Positions 36,195-47,814 of a stretch of 54,811 bases of DNA are shown piece after piece; the first letter of the stretch is position 1, and each line of letters opens with the position of its first letter. The stretch is taken from positions 1 through 54,811 of the forward strand of contig RBZT01000568.1 of assembly GCA_003693705.1 (NCBI GenBank), given 5' to 3'. The notes beneath the pieces are model-generated. The model searched no databases. It saw only the letters and a list, made by a program, of their open reading frames with translations, and was not told the DNA's origin. The position numbers and the translations under genes were made by a program. This DNA comes from Polymyxa betae (Eukaryota > Endomyxa > Phytomyxea > Plasmodiophorida > Plasmodiophoridae).

Positions 36195-37355
36195 TGATGG
36201 AAATCATCAAGAGATTTCTCCGTCAAGTTCAAGCGTCTGCGCTATCAAATGTAACGTAATTGTAATTCAGTGATAAGCTTGTGCAGAATATAGATATGAG
36301 TATACGATCTGTAAAGAGAAGTGAGTAGCTTGTCTGGCACGTAGGTCTTCTATTCTATAACAATTAGGAGGGCGTTATGTCAAGAAAATGTGAAAAAATT
36401 AGAAATACATCGTCACTGCTCGAGGCTGCCATTTTCTATGTGAGCTTCGGAAGACAACTACATTGAGCTCAGAGTTTGACTGGGTTTGGCGTTTATTCGA
36501 CGCCTGGACCCGAGGCCTGTTTACTCAGGCCGCCCACGAGTACGTTGCCCTTGAGCAAATCGGTCTAAAGGTCGCTCCCATAAAGCCGTTCGCCGATTGT
36601 CGGTTCCGCCGACGACGGTTAGCCATCGTGCCGACGGCTGGTGCTAAGTAGAACCAAAGAACGTGGCGGTCCCTTGGAATCCTCATCCGCAGCTCGATAG
36701 ATTGGTGCTTTGCCTTACACTATTGCAGGCAACTTTAGCTTGGTGACAAGTTGACTGCTTGGAAACAGCCATGACATGTCTGTCATTCAGTGAGCCTCAA
36801 GTAAAAGTGAGGCTGGCGTGCTCAGGCTCCCAATCATCGCTAATCGGTCAGTAAGTAATAAGATAACATGTAAAGTAATTGAAAGCGAGATGGAAGCGAG
36901 CGATATTCCCCGCAACAGACAGGTTTTCCGGATTTTGAAAGCAGCTATCATCCAGAGTTATGAAATCGCTCTCAAGTATATTTTCTCCCGCCCCACAAAG
37001 GCATTCTACAAATCAAGCGGCTGTTCACTTCAAATTTGTTAAGGATAACGAATAAAGGTAGTTTTCTTGGAAAATAAATAACCCTGACCATCTCATGGCC
37101 AGGCGTGGCGACCCAGGCAGTGACGACCCTCGTTTCCGTCGTTCCCTACGGGAAGCTTCCGTTGTGACCCCAGGGACAATATTGATATCAGTCTTAGATC
37201 TTGCATTCTATTTTCGAACTCTTCACCAGTTGGGCGGAACGACAGACAGCCACAGCTGCTACTATTAACCTTTCGAAATGTGAACGTCTACACGAGACAT
37301 GCCAGACTGGATGAAACATTGTGGAAATGTATAAATATGTGAGGCCGAGAGAATC
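36195..37355. other. Divergent intergenic region, no gene seen
   Basis: About 1.16 kb with GC-richer islands (36480-36640, 37080-37180). Frames such as 36463-36651 and 36818-37042 show no family signature. It should hold the promoters of the GCFC gene and of the SAMHD1-like gene. Confidence 0.4.
37330..37337 (+). promoter_or_regulatory. TATA-box-like element
   Basis: TATAAATA on the plus strand just upstream of the SAMHD1-like gene. If used, transcription would start near 37360, which argues that the proposed ATG at 37356 might be missed and a later start used. Confidence 0.3.
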
Positions 37356-39656
37356 ATGCCGAGGGACTGCCCAGATGTGTAACAGTGACTGTGTAGTAAT
37401 GTAGTGTAGTGGCCCTAGCTGGCGGAACCCGCTCAATGTCATTGTCATTTCTCTGTGTGTATTGTCATCATTGGTGAGAGATCATTTATTGTCCATGATG
37501 AAGCAGTTCATGGATCCAGTTCATGGTATGAGATGTTCTTTGCAAACTGGCCTATGGTTTACTGTGCTTCCCCAGGTCTCATTGACATCGATGATGAACT
37601 GATTACTTTGATCGACACACCTCAGTTCCAAAGACTAAGGAATCTGTATGCTGCATTTAATTCTGATTCTTGTTGTTAAATGGCGCTCAGGTCTCAATGC
37701 GGCACATCGTATTATGTCTTTGCTGGAGCTACACATAAAAGGCTGGTTGACTGTCTTTGTGTGTAAGATCGTAATAATGATGAGGGACATCAGATTCGAG
37801 CATTGCATTGGTACTGCCCATCTTGCAGGTATGCTCTTGGAAAACATTAAGAAAACGCAACCCGAAATCGACTTGAATCGAGAAGAGATTCTACTTGTTA
37901 AAATGGCGGGTCGGTATCTGCAAATCTTGCCTGCCTGTAAAATGAAACATTTTAGGGCTGTGTCATGATTTGGGCCATGGACCTTACTCCCATGCCTTTG
38001 ATGGCTTCGTTGTAAGCCTTTTCTTGCACCTCTGCAGGATGTCAACTCAGTTGTTGTCCTAGCATAGAGTCTTTCCAGAAACAACCTGGACTCACGAGCA
38101 AGCTTCCACCATGATGCTTGTAGGGGCCACCAACATGTGTAACAATCACATTGTTCTAAACCGTTTTAAGGACTACTTGGTTGAAAATAATTCGATCGAC
38201 TTATCTTCTGAGGACGTGAAGGTTATCAAAGAAATGATTGATCCGCAAACCAACCCACAGTATTTTTATTGTTTAGAGATGAAATCTTTTGTTCTGATAC
38301 TTGTACCTTAGAACTGGGTCTAAGCGCTTTCTCTATGATGTTATATCAAACACTCGAAATTCCCTCGATGTGGATAAATTCGGTTAGATCTCTGCTCCCA
38401 ATCTGCTGCATACGAGGATAACGGATATCAGATTATCTGGCTCGTGATTCTCATTGCCTGGGGCTGAAAGGGTTTCACGACTCTCAACGGCTGATAAGTA
38501 TGGCGCGTGTTGTCAATGATGAGATTTGTTACCCTGCTAAGCACGCATGTAATAATACTGACAATACTCGTTATCGTTTGTCTATCCTGATGGTTCAATA
38601 CAGTCAGCATCTATCAACTGTTCCACACTCGTTATTCTCTTCATAAAACAGGCATGAATTTTGAAGATGGAGAACCGATTTATTAAGCATTGACTTCAGT
38701 TTATTCCCACAAGGTCTCTAACGCTATTGAGTTCATGATTACGGTAACAATACTGCATCGGTTTGTTGTCTTCTCTTACACTCATCAGGATGCTCTCGTC
38801 GCCGCCGACTCCTTCTTAGGTTTGATTCTTGCTGAAGGTGCGTTTTTGATGATCATAGTTTTTCAGGCATTTCGCGATCCTTGTATAATCCTGAAGAATA
38901 TATGCATATGACAGATGCTCTTGTCACTCAGATCGAAAGTAGCAAAGACCCTGAGCTTGAAGAGAGTCGCCGTATCCTTAAAAATATTCATCACCGTAAT
39001 TTGTATAAAGTTGCTGGAGAGGTGCCTGTTATCTGCTCACGGATTGCCGATTTTAAACTGCTCTCAAACAGATTGTAATTAAACACTCGGATGGTGTTCG
39101 CATAGGAAAAGTAACTCCCGAGGATATCAGTACTCGCCAACCTGCAGGAGGGAAATTGACACCTGACAATCTTATCATCCACAAATTTAATATGTAAGTT
39201 ATGCTTTCCATTCAGGTGTATAAGCCGCGTCAAAATGTTTCTTTCATCTAGGGATTATGCAATGAAGACAGGTAATCCTGTAGCTAATGTGAGATTTTTC
39301 AATGGATCCGATCTGACTAACAGTTTCACGATGGAGAAGTCCCAGGTCCGCTGCTTATAAGGGGTTTCTAACAGATTGCTGATTGATTTGCGAATTAGGT
39401 TTCATTTATGATCCCCGAAATGTTCAGTGAATGTATCGTAAGAGTTTACGTAAGAAATGCCACCGAACAAAACATGGAATGGGCTAGGAAAGCGTTTGAA
39501 AGGTACATATTAAACCATACTACTGCAAATTATGAAAATTTTGGTCAGTTTTTGCACCGAGAAAAGACTAACCAAACCAGGACCTGTGTATTCAAGGCCT
39601 TGTACACCAAAGAAGTTGACCTGTACCTCGCTGTTATCGCCATCTGCTCCTGCTAG
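37356..39656 (+). CDS. SAMHD1: SAMHD1-like HD-domain dNTP triphosphohydrolase
   Basis: Hydrolyses dNTPs to deoxynucleoside and triphosphate, limiting nuclear dNTP pools. Conserved blocks across about fourteen exons: [46 protein letters not shown] (catalytic Arg and the first metal His), [16 protein letters not shown] (HD pair), [20 protein letters not shown] with [10 protein letters not shown] (second Asp), [44 protein letters not shown] and [16 protein letters not shown]. All four metal ligands are present, so it should be active. No SAM domain is found upstream. Two introns appear to be GC-AG (37742-37793 and 38652-38699). The 5' end is uncertain: a 21-nt first exon from ATG 37356 plus a 42-nt intron keeps frame, but this is only one solution. 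Confidence 0.88.
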
Positions 39657-39824
39657 CGCCAAAATATTGGACTTCAGTAGCATTGGAGATAAACGGCCCA
39701 GGCATAGTTGATAACAATAATACAGCCACCAGCTTATGTTGCGTTTATCGTAAACCAGGTTAATGTTCTACTGTAGGAAGCACCGACAAGTTGCTTGTCA
39801 CGCGTTAATATTCAGGTTTCACTA

Positions 39825-40596
39825 ATGGTTGTTGAACTTGAGATTTGTGTCGACTCTGTTGCTTCATGCTTAGCGGCCCAGCAAGCTGATCGCATTGAGC
39901 TCTGTTCTGCATTGTCATTGGGCGGCGTCACGCCAAGCCATGCATTTATTCAATGGGCTGTCCAGACGCTCCCGATCCCAGTACACGTTTTAATACGGCC
40001 CAGACCATACGATTTTACATATTCAAAGCAAGGTTGAACTTCATTCGTTAAAGAATGTTTTCCTTAGTTAATTTTTAGAAATTGATCTCATTCTGAACGA
40101 TATTCAGTTTGCAAAAGCTTCGGGAGCAACCGGTGTTGTAATTGGAGCTCTAGATGCTGAAGGGAATATCGATTACGATCTGTTAAGAGAATTTATTGCA
40201 GCTGCTGGGTCATTGCATGTGACATTCCATCGGGCATTCGATGCTTGTAGCGGTGATCCAGTCGCCATTGTTGAACGTTTACACCAGCTTGGGGTTAAGC
40301 GGCTCTTAACTTCCGGTCGGGAAATTTCAGCCGTCAAAGGAGCTGAAATGATCACTCGCCTTCAGAGAAACTGCCCCTCTGGGTTCACAATTATGGCAGG
40401 GGCTGGCATTACTCTAGAGAACTGTCAGAGTCTGTTGGAGGTTACAGGCGTTAAAGCGATTCATTCATCGGCAAGGTCGCCTAGCATTCCATTGAATATT
40501 GGCTCAGAAAGAAATCTTTTCAAGGAAAATTTCAAATCAGAAACATCTGTTGAAATAGTCGACAGGTTTCAAAGAATTCTTTCAAGTTTGAAGTAA
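39825..40596 (+). CDS. CUTC: CutC-family copper homeostasis protein
   Basis: TIM-barrel protein of the CutC family, linked to copper handling and found in the cytosol or nucleus of animals. Two exons are joined by an intron of about 47 nt (40035-40080). The conserved opening is ELEICVDSVASCLAAQQADR then IELCSALSLGGVTPSHAF. Next are VHVLIRPRPYDFTYS (the family's MIRPR-GDF motif), GATGVVIGALDAEGNIDYD, HVTFHRAFDACSGDPVAIVE (HRAFD), LLTSGRE and IMAGAGITLENCQSLLE. About 240 residues, the normal size. It starts at ATG 39825, 168 bp after the SAMHD1-like stop on the same strand. Confidence 0.93.
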
Positions 40597-40817
40597 TTAT
40601 TTTTTTGGTGATTGGTAATGCTGTGAATTTAGTCTTCCGCTAATAATCCAAGCAATGGATTATAGCATGTTAGTATACTTGACCCGATATGCATTCCAAA
40701 TCCCGACTATGACCACGACTACAAAGTGAGGGCTGCGTCATGCTCTAAGTGTGTGTCTTTGATCAGTCAGAGACACAATCCTGAAGGGTGTCATTTTCAG
40801 GTCACTGCTTTTAAGCA

Positions 40818-41434
40818 ATGTCGCTCTTTCTGTCCCCATTTAGTCAAATCACCCTGTATAAATTCTGGAAGGATTCATCTCCTGCAGTCAGGCATCAGAC
40901 TTTATTCGGGTCGGAAACTTTTTACACCGTTTGATCGCTCCGTTTCAGTGTCGTCCTGATGGTCGAATAGATTATCTACTCTGTTGGGGACCATATTGTT
41001 CATGATATTATTCGAATGCCTTCATTATCTGATAATCATTGGCAAAGTGTTTCGTCAGCACCTGGCATTTTCTGTCGCGTACGTGACCTCGTATCTCATT
41101 TCGATTCTTTGGCAGCATTCGCTTAATAGGTAACAAATGATCAAGACCGAAGACAGGCTGAGCTGAGTATGCTTTCAGATTGTTGCTGCCAAGGCGAAAT
41201 AAGCACGAGCCTTACTGCCAAAGTCTTGGGCACACGTTTGCTGCCTATTGCTTGTCCCTGATGCTTTCAGCAACGCTCGGAACATTCCTTTTGGCATTTA
41301 TAGGGTTACATAAAAGGCTAGTAAGCATCGTGACGTTGATTATCGGAGGAGCATGCAATTACAAGCTATTACAAGTTTTTGGCAGGCAACAATTAACGTT
41401 GTTGGATCATAGGAAGGCTGCCGAAGTCGTTTAA
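40818..41434 (+). CDS. Possible gamma-tubulin-complex-like fragment, low confidence
   Basis: Not securely recognised. ATG 40818 opens MSLFLSPFSQITLYKFWKDS. Then SPAVRHQTLFGSETFYT joins, by a 42-nt intron (40929-40970), to IIYSVGDHIVHDIIRMPSLS. Further exons give SSAPGIFCRVRDL, VTNDQDRRQAELSMLSDCC, TSLTAKVLGTRLLPIAWLHK and a C-terminus DHRKAAEVV. The order (an R-x-x-LFG-S-x-TF-like strand, a basic-hydrophobic helix, then L-x7-L-x-P spacing) resembles the N-terminal part of gamma-tubulin complex components of the GCP5/6 kind. However, the product is only about 160 residues where such proteins exceed 600. It could be a truncated copy, a pseudogene or an unrelated small protein. Downstream space is taken by the convergent coiled-coil gene. 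Confidence 0.3.
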
Positions 41435-41771
41435 GTGACTTCGGCGCATATGTTTATTTATACAATACTAAACATCTTAAGCGACTATGGAATTCTATGG
41501 CATAAGTGCAGGTAAGGTGCTCCTACGTCTTGTTTTGGGTTTCGGTTTTACAACCTGAATCGATTTTTTAACGATTCCTTGCTGAAACTCATGGTGTTGT
41601 TTCAACCAACCTGCATTGTTCCCACCCTAGGAGCAGCTGCAAACCGCTCATTATAATTTTTATCGCGATTTTGTAGCTCCAGTTTGAACATGTTCATGTC
41701 AGTTATCGACTGATCAACACTATAAGAACATCTTTTTAGATAACAGTAATCGAAGGAAGGTGCATTAAACC

Positions 41772-44700
41772 TTACATTTTTTGCTGCTGGATCGATAATC
41801 GCTCAAGTTCTGCTATCTTCTCAAGATCTTCTCGTCTTGATTCTCGATTTCGGAATCGGTTTTCGACTTCGTCGATTCTTTTTATAGTCGTCAGAAAGTG
41901 CATGGCATAAGTGAATATATTTACTGAGCTCTGAGGTTCGCCAAGTCTTGCTCGAAACCGGCTTTGACCACATCGAACTCGGATTTTTGCCTTTGTAAAG
42001 CCCACCGGTTTTCCTTCTCCAAACGCTCTGTTGAACTGTTGTACCGAGCTGTAATTTGCTTCGCTTCTTCTTCCATTGAAGCTATTTTACGTTCCAAAGT
42101 TAATTGGTCTGAGAACTCAATTATTGAAGAATAGGGGCTTCAGTCGACGCTACGTACTAGAACGTGCACGGTTCAGTTCTACATTCTTTGCATGAAGAAT
42201 TACTTGCAATTCGTTTAGTTCTTTCTTATGAACCATTGAATGTTGGAACACTTCGTCGTTTTTAATGTTAATTTGTTTTTCCATTTGCAGAATGCGATCT
42301 TCACATTGCCTGAACAGTGATCTACATAGGCATATACTCTGTCTTAACAGTTTTCTTACTTTTCAGTCTGTGCAATGGTAGCTCGATACTTGGCTCTTTC
42401 TTCATCAAAACGTAAGTTCGCCACCATCGCTTCATTCTCAATGGCTTCCTCTTTTAGTCTCAGTTCGCGTTTCACTGCTGCCTTCAGTTTTTCCTGGAGA
42501 CATATAAGAACGAAACCACTGCCGGGTTATGTTGATGTCACTTCGTGAACTGATGTTAACTCTTGAATACGAGCTTCAAACTCGCTTCTCTGTTTGGACA
42601 ACTGTTCAGCAATTCTGAGCACGCTCGATTCACGCTCGCGATCTAAAGAAGATTCTAACCTAATGCGATAGTATGAGCCTGAACGTAAAAAACACAGAGT
42701 GCACACCTCTTTTGATACTCTTGGTTGATTCTCTTTATGTCATTGTTATGCTTCTGCTCAAATTCAACAAGTTCTTTCTCGTGCTGTAATTGTGTAGTGG
42801 TGAGAGTAGAAGCCGCAGAAGACCGTTCGAAATCAAACTCGTCTAGCAGTTGCAGCTTCTCAAGCTCCCACTGCTTACGTGATTCTGATTTGAAGTCGTC
42901 GTAATTTCGTTGCGTTTCAGCAAGCTTGCACTTCATTTCATCAATCTCCTTGATAGCATTCGACAATTCTTCCTCCAGCTCTTCAACAAGTTGCTCAGAC
43001 TGCGACCGCTGTTGTCGTTCACATATAAGCTCCGATTCGAGCTTTTTCTTGCATTCGTCTCCATTTTCATTTTCCTATTAATGGTTAGGCTGAGAGAACT
43101 AAATATTATTTTAGAATCTTGCTGACTTTGCGCATCTGTTCTAGCTGCAATCCGAATGCATTTCTTACTTCCTGAAGTTTCGCCTCAAAGCGCTGTTGCA
43201 TTGCTGATGTTTGAGCTTTCCATTTTTCTGATTCCAAATCAATACCTTCTTGTGCCTAGAACTTGTCAATGGAGCAGATAGCAGCCAAGCGTGTTCAACC
43301 TTCTTTTCGATATTGGCGACCCTGTTTTCAGCATCCATTCGTAAACTTTCAATTTCTTCCCGTTTCTCTTTTGTCAATGCTTGAATTTTGCGACTATGAA
43401 CATTCTTGCACTCCACTAATTGACTGTTTAAGCCTGTGATTTCTGCATTGTGCCGATCTTCTAAGTCCTTCCTGTTTTCGAGTCGGACACATGTTTATGC
43501 AAACACAACGAGGAGTTACATTTTCTTATCAGAAATGATTGTTCTCTCTGCGAGCTCGTTTTTACTGTTATCAAGTTCTTTCTTCATTTCGGATATTTGG
43601 TCCAGGAACTGCTCCCGTTCGCGATTACGGTCAACAACGGCTGCCTCACTTGAGCCCTTTAGTTGCGCCCTAAACGGAATAGATATGAAATTGATTGCCT
43701 CTGATCACCATCTACGTACATCCAGTGTTTCTCGTGACTCTCTCGATCAACGCGATGTTCTTCGTTCAGAGTCCTGAGAGCCTTCTCATGAGCTGCTTTT
43801 AATGTCATAACGAAGGTCTCATGTTCCATCTTCAGCCGTGAGACGGTCTGTTCAGATTGGATTCGCAATTCATGGTGACCATTTCGTAATCTTCCACATT
43901 CTTGTTCTCGCTGTTCCAGGCTCCATTTCGTTTCTTCAATTTCTTTGACAAATTTGGAAGCGCGGGTTTCGGCATCATCAAGGTCCTTTTTGAGTTGGGC
44001 CAGTTCTGTTTCGTAACCTATTCTCAATTCTCTCATTGTTCTCTCTTTCGCCTCTTGATACTGAGAATAACGAGCATTGAGTTCAGTGATTTGGCTGTCA
44101 TAAGAATCACGTTGTTTCTGCATCTCTCTGGTCAAAGACTCATTGAGGACTTTGCGCTCGTTTTCGGCGGCCGCTTGAACAGCTTTCAACTGATGCCCCT
44201 GGTTGGCTATTTGAAGCCTTAGCTGTTCTAACGCCCGTTCCTAATTATTAAAATTAGTCAGGTTTGCTTCAGGTCCCGGTTGATTACATGGTCCAGTTTG
44301 ATCTCTTGTAATTGCTGCTCAGTTTCACGTTCAGCCACTGTCCTTGACTGGCGCTGTTTGGCCAGCAGCGTTTGCACCTCCTTAAACTCCTCTTGAAGTC
44401 GGCGTATTTCAGCCGACGATGTAGAGCGAACATTTTCTAGCTGTAAACGGTACTCACATTTTTGTTGACCAACAAACACGCACAACAGACCTCCTCAAGC
44501 ACACCTGCTTTCTCGCTTTCAAAAGCAGCCAATTTTGTTTCATATTGTTTCCGTTGCACGTCTAATGCCAATGCACGCTCATTTGCCAAACGGACCCGAA
44601 GCCGATCTTCATCACGACATTTTTCTGCGAGCATGGCATTATACTGCTCATTGCTAGACTTAACGACAGCTTCTACCTAAGGAAATGAATACGGGCATGA

Positions 44701-45260
44701 CTAGTAACAAATTTTGCTACTTCGGTTTTAGCTTTGAGTTCGGCAATCTTTATACGCTCATCAGCGCAAGATTCTGCATTCCTCACGGCTGCCTGCAAGC
44801 TTTTGATACGATTAGAAAAATCGTCCCGAAGCTGGTGAACCGATGTTGTAATTTTATCAATGCGATTTCTCGCTTCTCGTTCCGTTTGAGATTGATGTTC
44901 AGCAGTGTTGCGTTCAATATCAGCAATAGCAGCTTTTGTTTGATCGAGTTCTTCCCGATGGAGCCTCTCCATATTGGCAATCCGCTTTTCATAGGCTTCT
45001 CTATCGAATTCATTGGCGACCTGGTTGCGGTAATTGGTCATTTTCGCATAAGCATCCTTAAGAATCTGATCGATTTCGGTCTCATACGAACGTTGCAGGC
45101 CAATCACTTCTTTTTCATGATCTTCATTTCGGGTGTTCAAGTGGAAAATCACTTTGGTCAGCTGGGCGATTTTCTTGCTCATTTTCATATGAAGATCCTG
45201 GTTAGTGCTGCCCGGCTGCATCGCCGGATCCAGGCCAGCTGGCCGGCTAGCAGCCTTCAT
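41772..45260 (-). CDS. FAM184-like long coiled-coil protein
   Basis: Almost entirely coiled coil, split into about thirteen exons by short introns. The N-terminus is the FAM184 signature: MKMSKKIAQLTKVIFHLNTR then NEDHEKEVIGLQRSYETEID and QILKDAYAKMTNYRNQVANE. Heptads continue through EYRL-type repeats (LARLQ, LKKDLDDAETRASKFVKEIE, QLQHEKELVEFEQKHNNDIK). The C-terminus (IDEVENRFRNRESRREDLEK then IAELERLS) is another conserved FAM184 element. No catalytic domain or membrane segment. FAM184 homologs occur mainly in animals and other lineages with cilia, so a flagellar or centriolar role is inferred. Introns reinstate frame at every joint checked, so I see no sign of decay. Confidence 0.75.
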
Positions 45261-45674
45261 TACTTAAAGCTAACTACAATAGAAGTTTAATGGTATAGTG
45301 ATAGCGATCTCAACCATCCTCGGGTACTACAAAATGATTACATAAACGCTATTGTTACAAACATGACTGCTACTGTTATACAGGGCAATGTTATGCTAAG
45401 GACTTCACCAATCATTAGACCCAGATACAAGAACCAATACTACTCCATAAACATGGGCTAGGGTTTTTTATAGTTGCTGCAGCCCATAGTCTTGACTGAT
45501 ATAGTTGTTTGTATGGGGCTCCCCAGTACCCCATGGGCCATGACATTATTCCAGGCGTAGGCGTGGCCATAAAATATATCTACATCTTCATTGTGATGAA
45601 AGGTCGATCGATCTCTGCGATCGATTGTGAATTCCTTCTGGTGTGATGCGCGGTTCGCAAAGGATGTCATCGTC
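45261..45674. other. Divergent promoter region
   Basis: About 410 bp between the FAM184-like and AAA ATPase start codons, which diverge. No recognised feature. A minus-strand frame (45458-45703) overlaps the AAA start and was rejected. Confidence 0.45.
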
Positions 45675-47774
45675 ATGGACGATGTTGCTGTGGTTGTCTC
45701 CAATTCGCATGGTTTATGGGCCGCCTGGCATCGAGAGCTAGATGGGTCTCTAGCTTTGCCGGCTGAAGCGTTTCATGCCCTTCACTTGCCTTGGGGCGCG
45801 CCCATGCAGCCTGCCTATCGTCATCGGCGCGTTAGAGCAAAGCAAATCATGATATCGAAACCGTTGCGCCATTCTTCCTCCATCTGTTTGTAAATCTTTA
45901 TCGTTTTGTAAAAGCAGTTGAAAGTTGCAATTAGATGGGATTCCCATTGTAAACGGCGCCTTGTACGCTGCTGCTGACGGTTTTGGCGTCGTTGTTCGTG
46001 TGCTCACTGATCACGATCGGCAATTGTCTGAAGACGAATTCGCTGTTGCTGATTCAGAATCGACGGTTTCCGTTACGTTTTTGCCAAATGATTCTGCCGC
46101 AATTCATACCACTTCTGTTGCTGACATTCATCCTGAACTAATAGAAATTGATGGTTGTTGTTTCTTTCGAGTAACATCTGTTTATTTATAATGATGTTAG
46201 GCCAATTTTCTGAGCTATCGAATGATAGTTCAGGTGATGCCGATCGTCATGCGCTATTGAAAATCGCTAGCTCTAATTCCAACGTTTTAGTCACGGGTCC
46301 GAAATCAGTTGGCAAGTCTTACTCTTTGCAACAGCTTTCAAAGATGTCTCGCCTTTCATATATTTTTATTTCCGGAATGGATCTTAAACGGCCCTTCGAT
46401 TTAAAAAAATATGCTGCTGGCGGCTCTCCACCTTATATTGCCGTTTTGGATGACATTGATGAGATTGACATTAGTGATGTATTAACGTGCTTTGATTCGA
46501 TCTCCTCAAATTCTCAGATACTGGCAATAATCGCTGCTGTAATCTCATCACAGACACTTCCTATCAGCCTTCGTAAGCGCTTCAGTAAAATCGTTGAAAT
46601 TCATGCTCCTACTCATGTCCAACGGCAACGAATTCTTCAAACATTATTTCATGAGGACAGTAAGAGTCTGGATCTAGCAGCCTATGTGGCTTCTTTAACA
46701 CCTGGATTCACTCCTTGCAGTCTGAAAAATTTGTAATTCCTGCTTTGGTTGTATTCTCAGCATTTAATTAAATCTAGATGTATACGAGCTCGCTCTTCTG
46801 CTGCACTTCTCGACGAACCTATAAGCCCGTCGCATTTCCACAACATTCTTGGAAATCGAATCAAATGCCTGCAGCGATTTGCGGGTTACGAATCCATTGT
46901 TCGCCGGCTGTCTGCAATCAAACACCAATGGATCCAGCAGGATCTGGATACTAATGGAGTTCTTTTTAGTGGAGTATTGCTTTATGGGTGAGCTAAACAG
47001 TGTAATGTAGTCGATCGTATTGTAATATTGTAGACCATCAGGATGTGGAAAGACGCTGCTGATAAACTCGTTGTTATACCAGGACCTCTCTCTCAACTGT
47101 CTCACTTTGAGTGCCGCATCGATCTATTCCAAATATTTGGGTGATAGCGAGGCACGTTTACGTAAGGCATTTCGAGAAGCCCGACAACGCAAGCCTTGCC
47201 TATTATTCATGGACGATATTGGTAATCATACAAGCATCCGGGATGGATTATAATATTGATTCCCTTCTTTAGATGGCATCAGCGGAAGCCGGGAATCTGA
47301 CGATGGCAGCGATTCAGGAGTGAAGAACCGCGTTTTATCCACACTTCTGAATGAGCTGGATGGGGTTTCAGGTCGTGATGGTGTCTACATTATCGCAGCT
47401 ACAAATCGCATCGATAGGGTCGATAGCGCCCTACTACGACCAGGTTTCGCTTCCGTGTTGTATTTATTCTTTGGCTCAACTGGCCTATAGGACGGTTCGA
47501 TGTGCATTTGAAAATCGGGTTTCCATCATATTCTGATCGTTTGAATATATTGAAGTGTTGCATTGAATCTATGAAGGTCGATACTGATATAAATTTGGAA
47601 GAAATTGCTGCTGTTGAGATGACTGGTGCTGATATCCGTGATATCTGTCAACGAGCTGGTTTGATGGCCCTTGCTCGGAATCAAAACGCATCTAGTATCA
47701 CTGCTGGTGACTTTAATCTGGCTTTTAGAGAATGGATTAATTTACATTCTATGGGAGCCACCTCAAATAAATAA
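45675..47774 (+). CDS. Double AAA ATPase, AFG2B/SPATA5L1-like
   Basis: Two AAA modules. The first is degenerate: Walker [19 protein letters not shown] and Walker [16 protein letters not shown], followed by [15 protein letters not shown]. The second is complete: VLLYG-PSGCGKT (split by an intron), [17 protein letters not shown], Walker [57 protein letters not shown] (sensor 1, arginine fingers) and the C-terminal helical domain [20 protein letters not shown]. The spacer GSRES...[13 protein letters not shown] fits AFG2B/SPATA5L1, a ribosome-maturation (55LCC-type) ATPase, better than PEX1 or CDC48. The N-terminal domain ([18 protein letters not shown]...) is diverged. Both Walker B motifs have Asp where the catalytic Glu usually is. 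A donor phase near 45830-45930 is uncertain. Confidence 0.75.
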
Positions 47775-47814
47775 TGGTAATGTATAAATATTTTGTAGAG
47801 AGAAGAAGATGCAG

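Noticed and set aside
41180-41434. Small multi-pass membrane protein in the plus-strand frame
   Set aside because: Its hydrophobic middle is partly intron; splicing at GT-AG gives a different, soluble reading that continues an upstream exon chain.
45458-45703. Minus-strand Thr/Ser-rich ORF
   Set aside because: It overlaps the AAA ATPase start exon and has no homology or splice logic.
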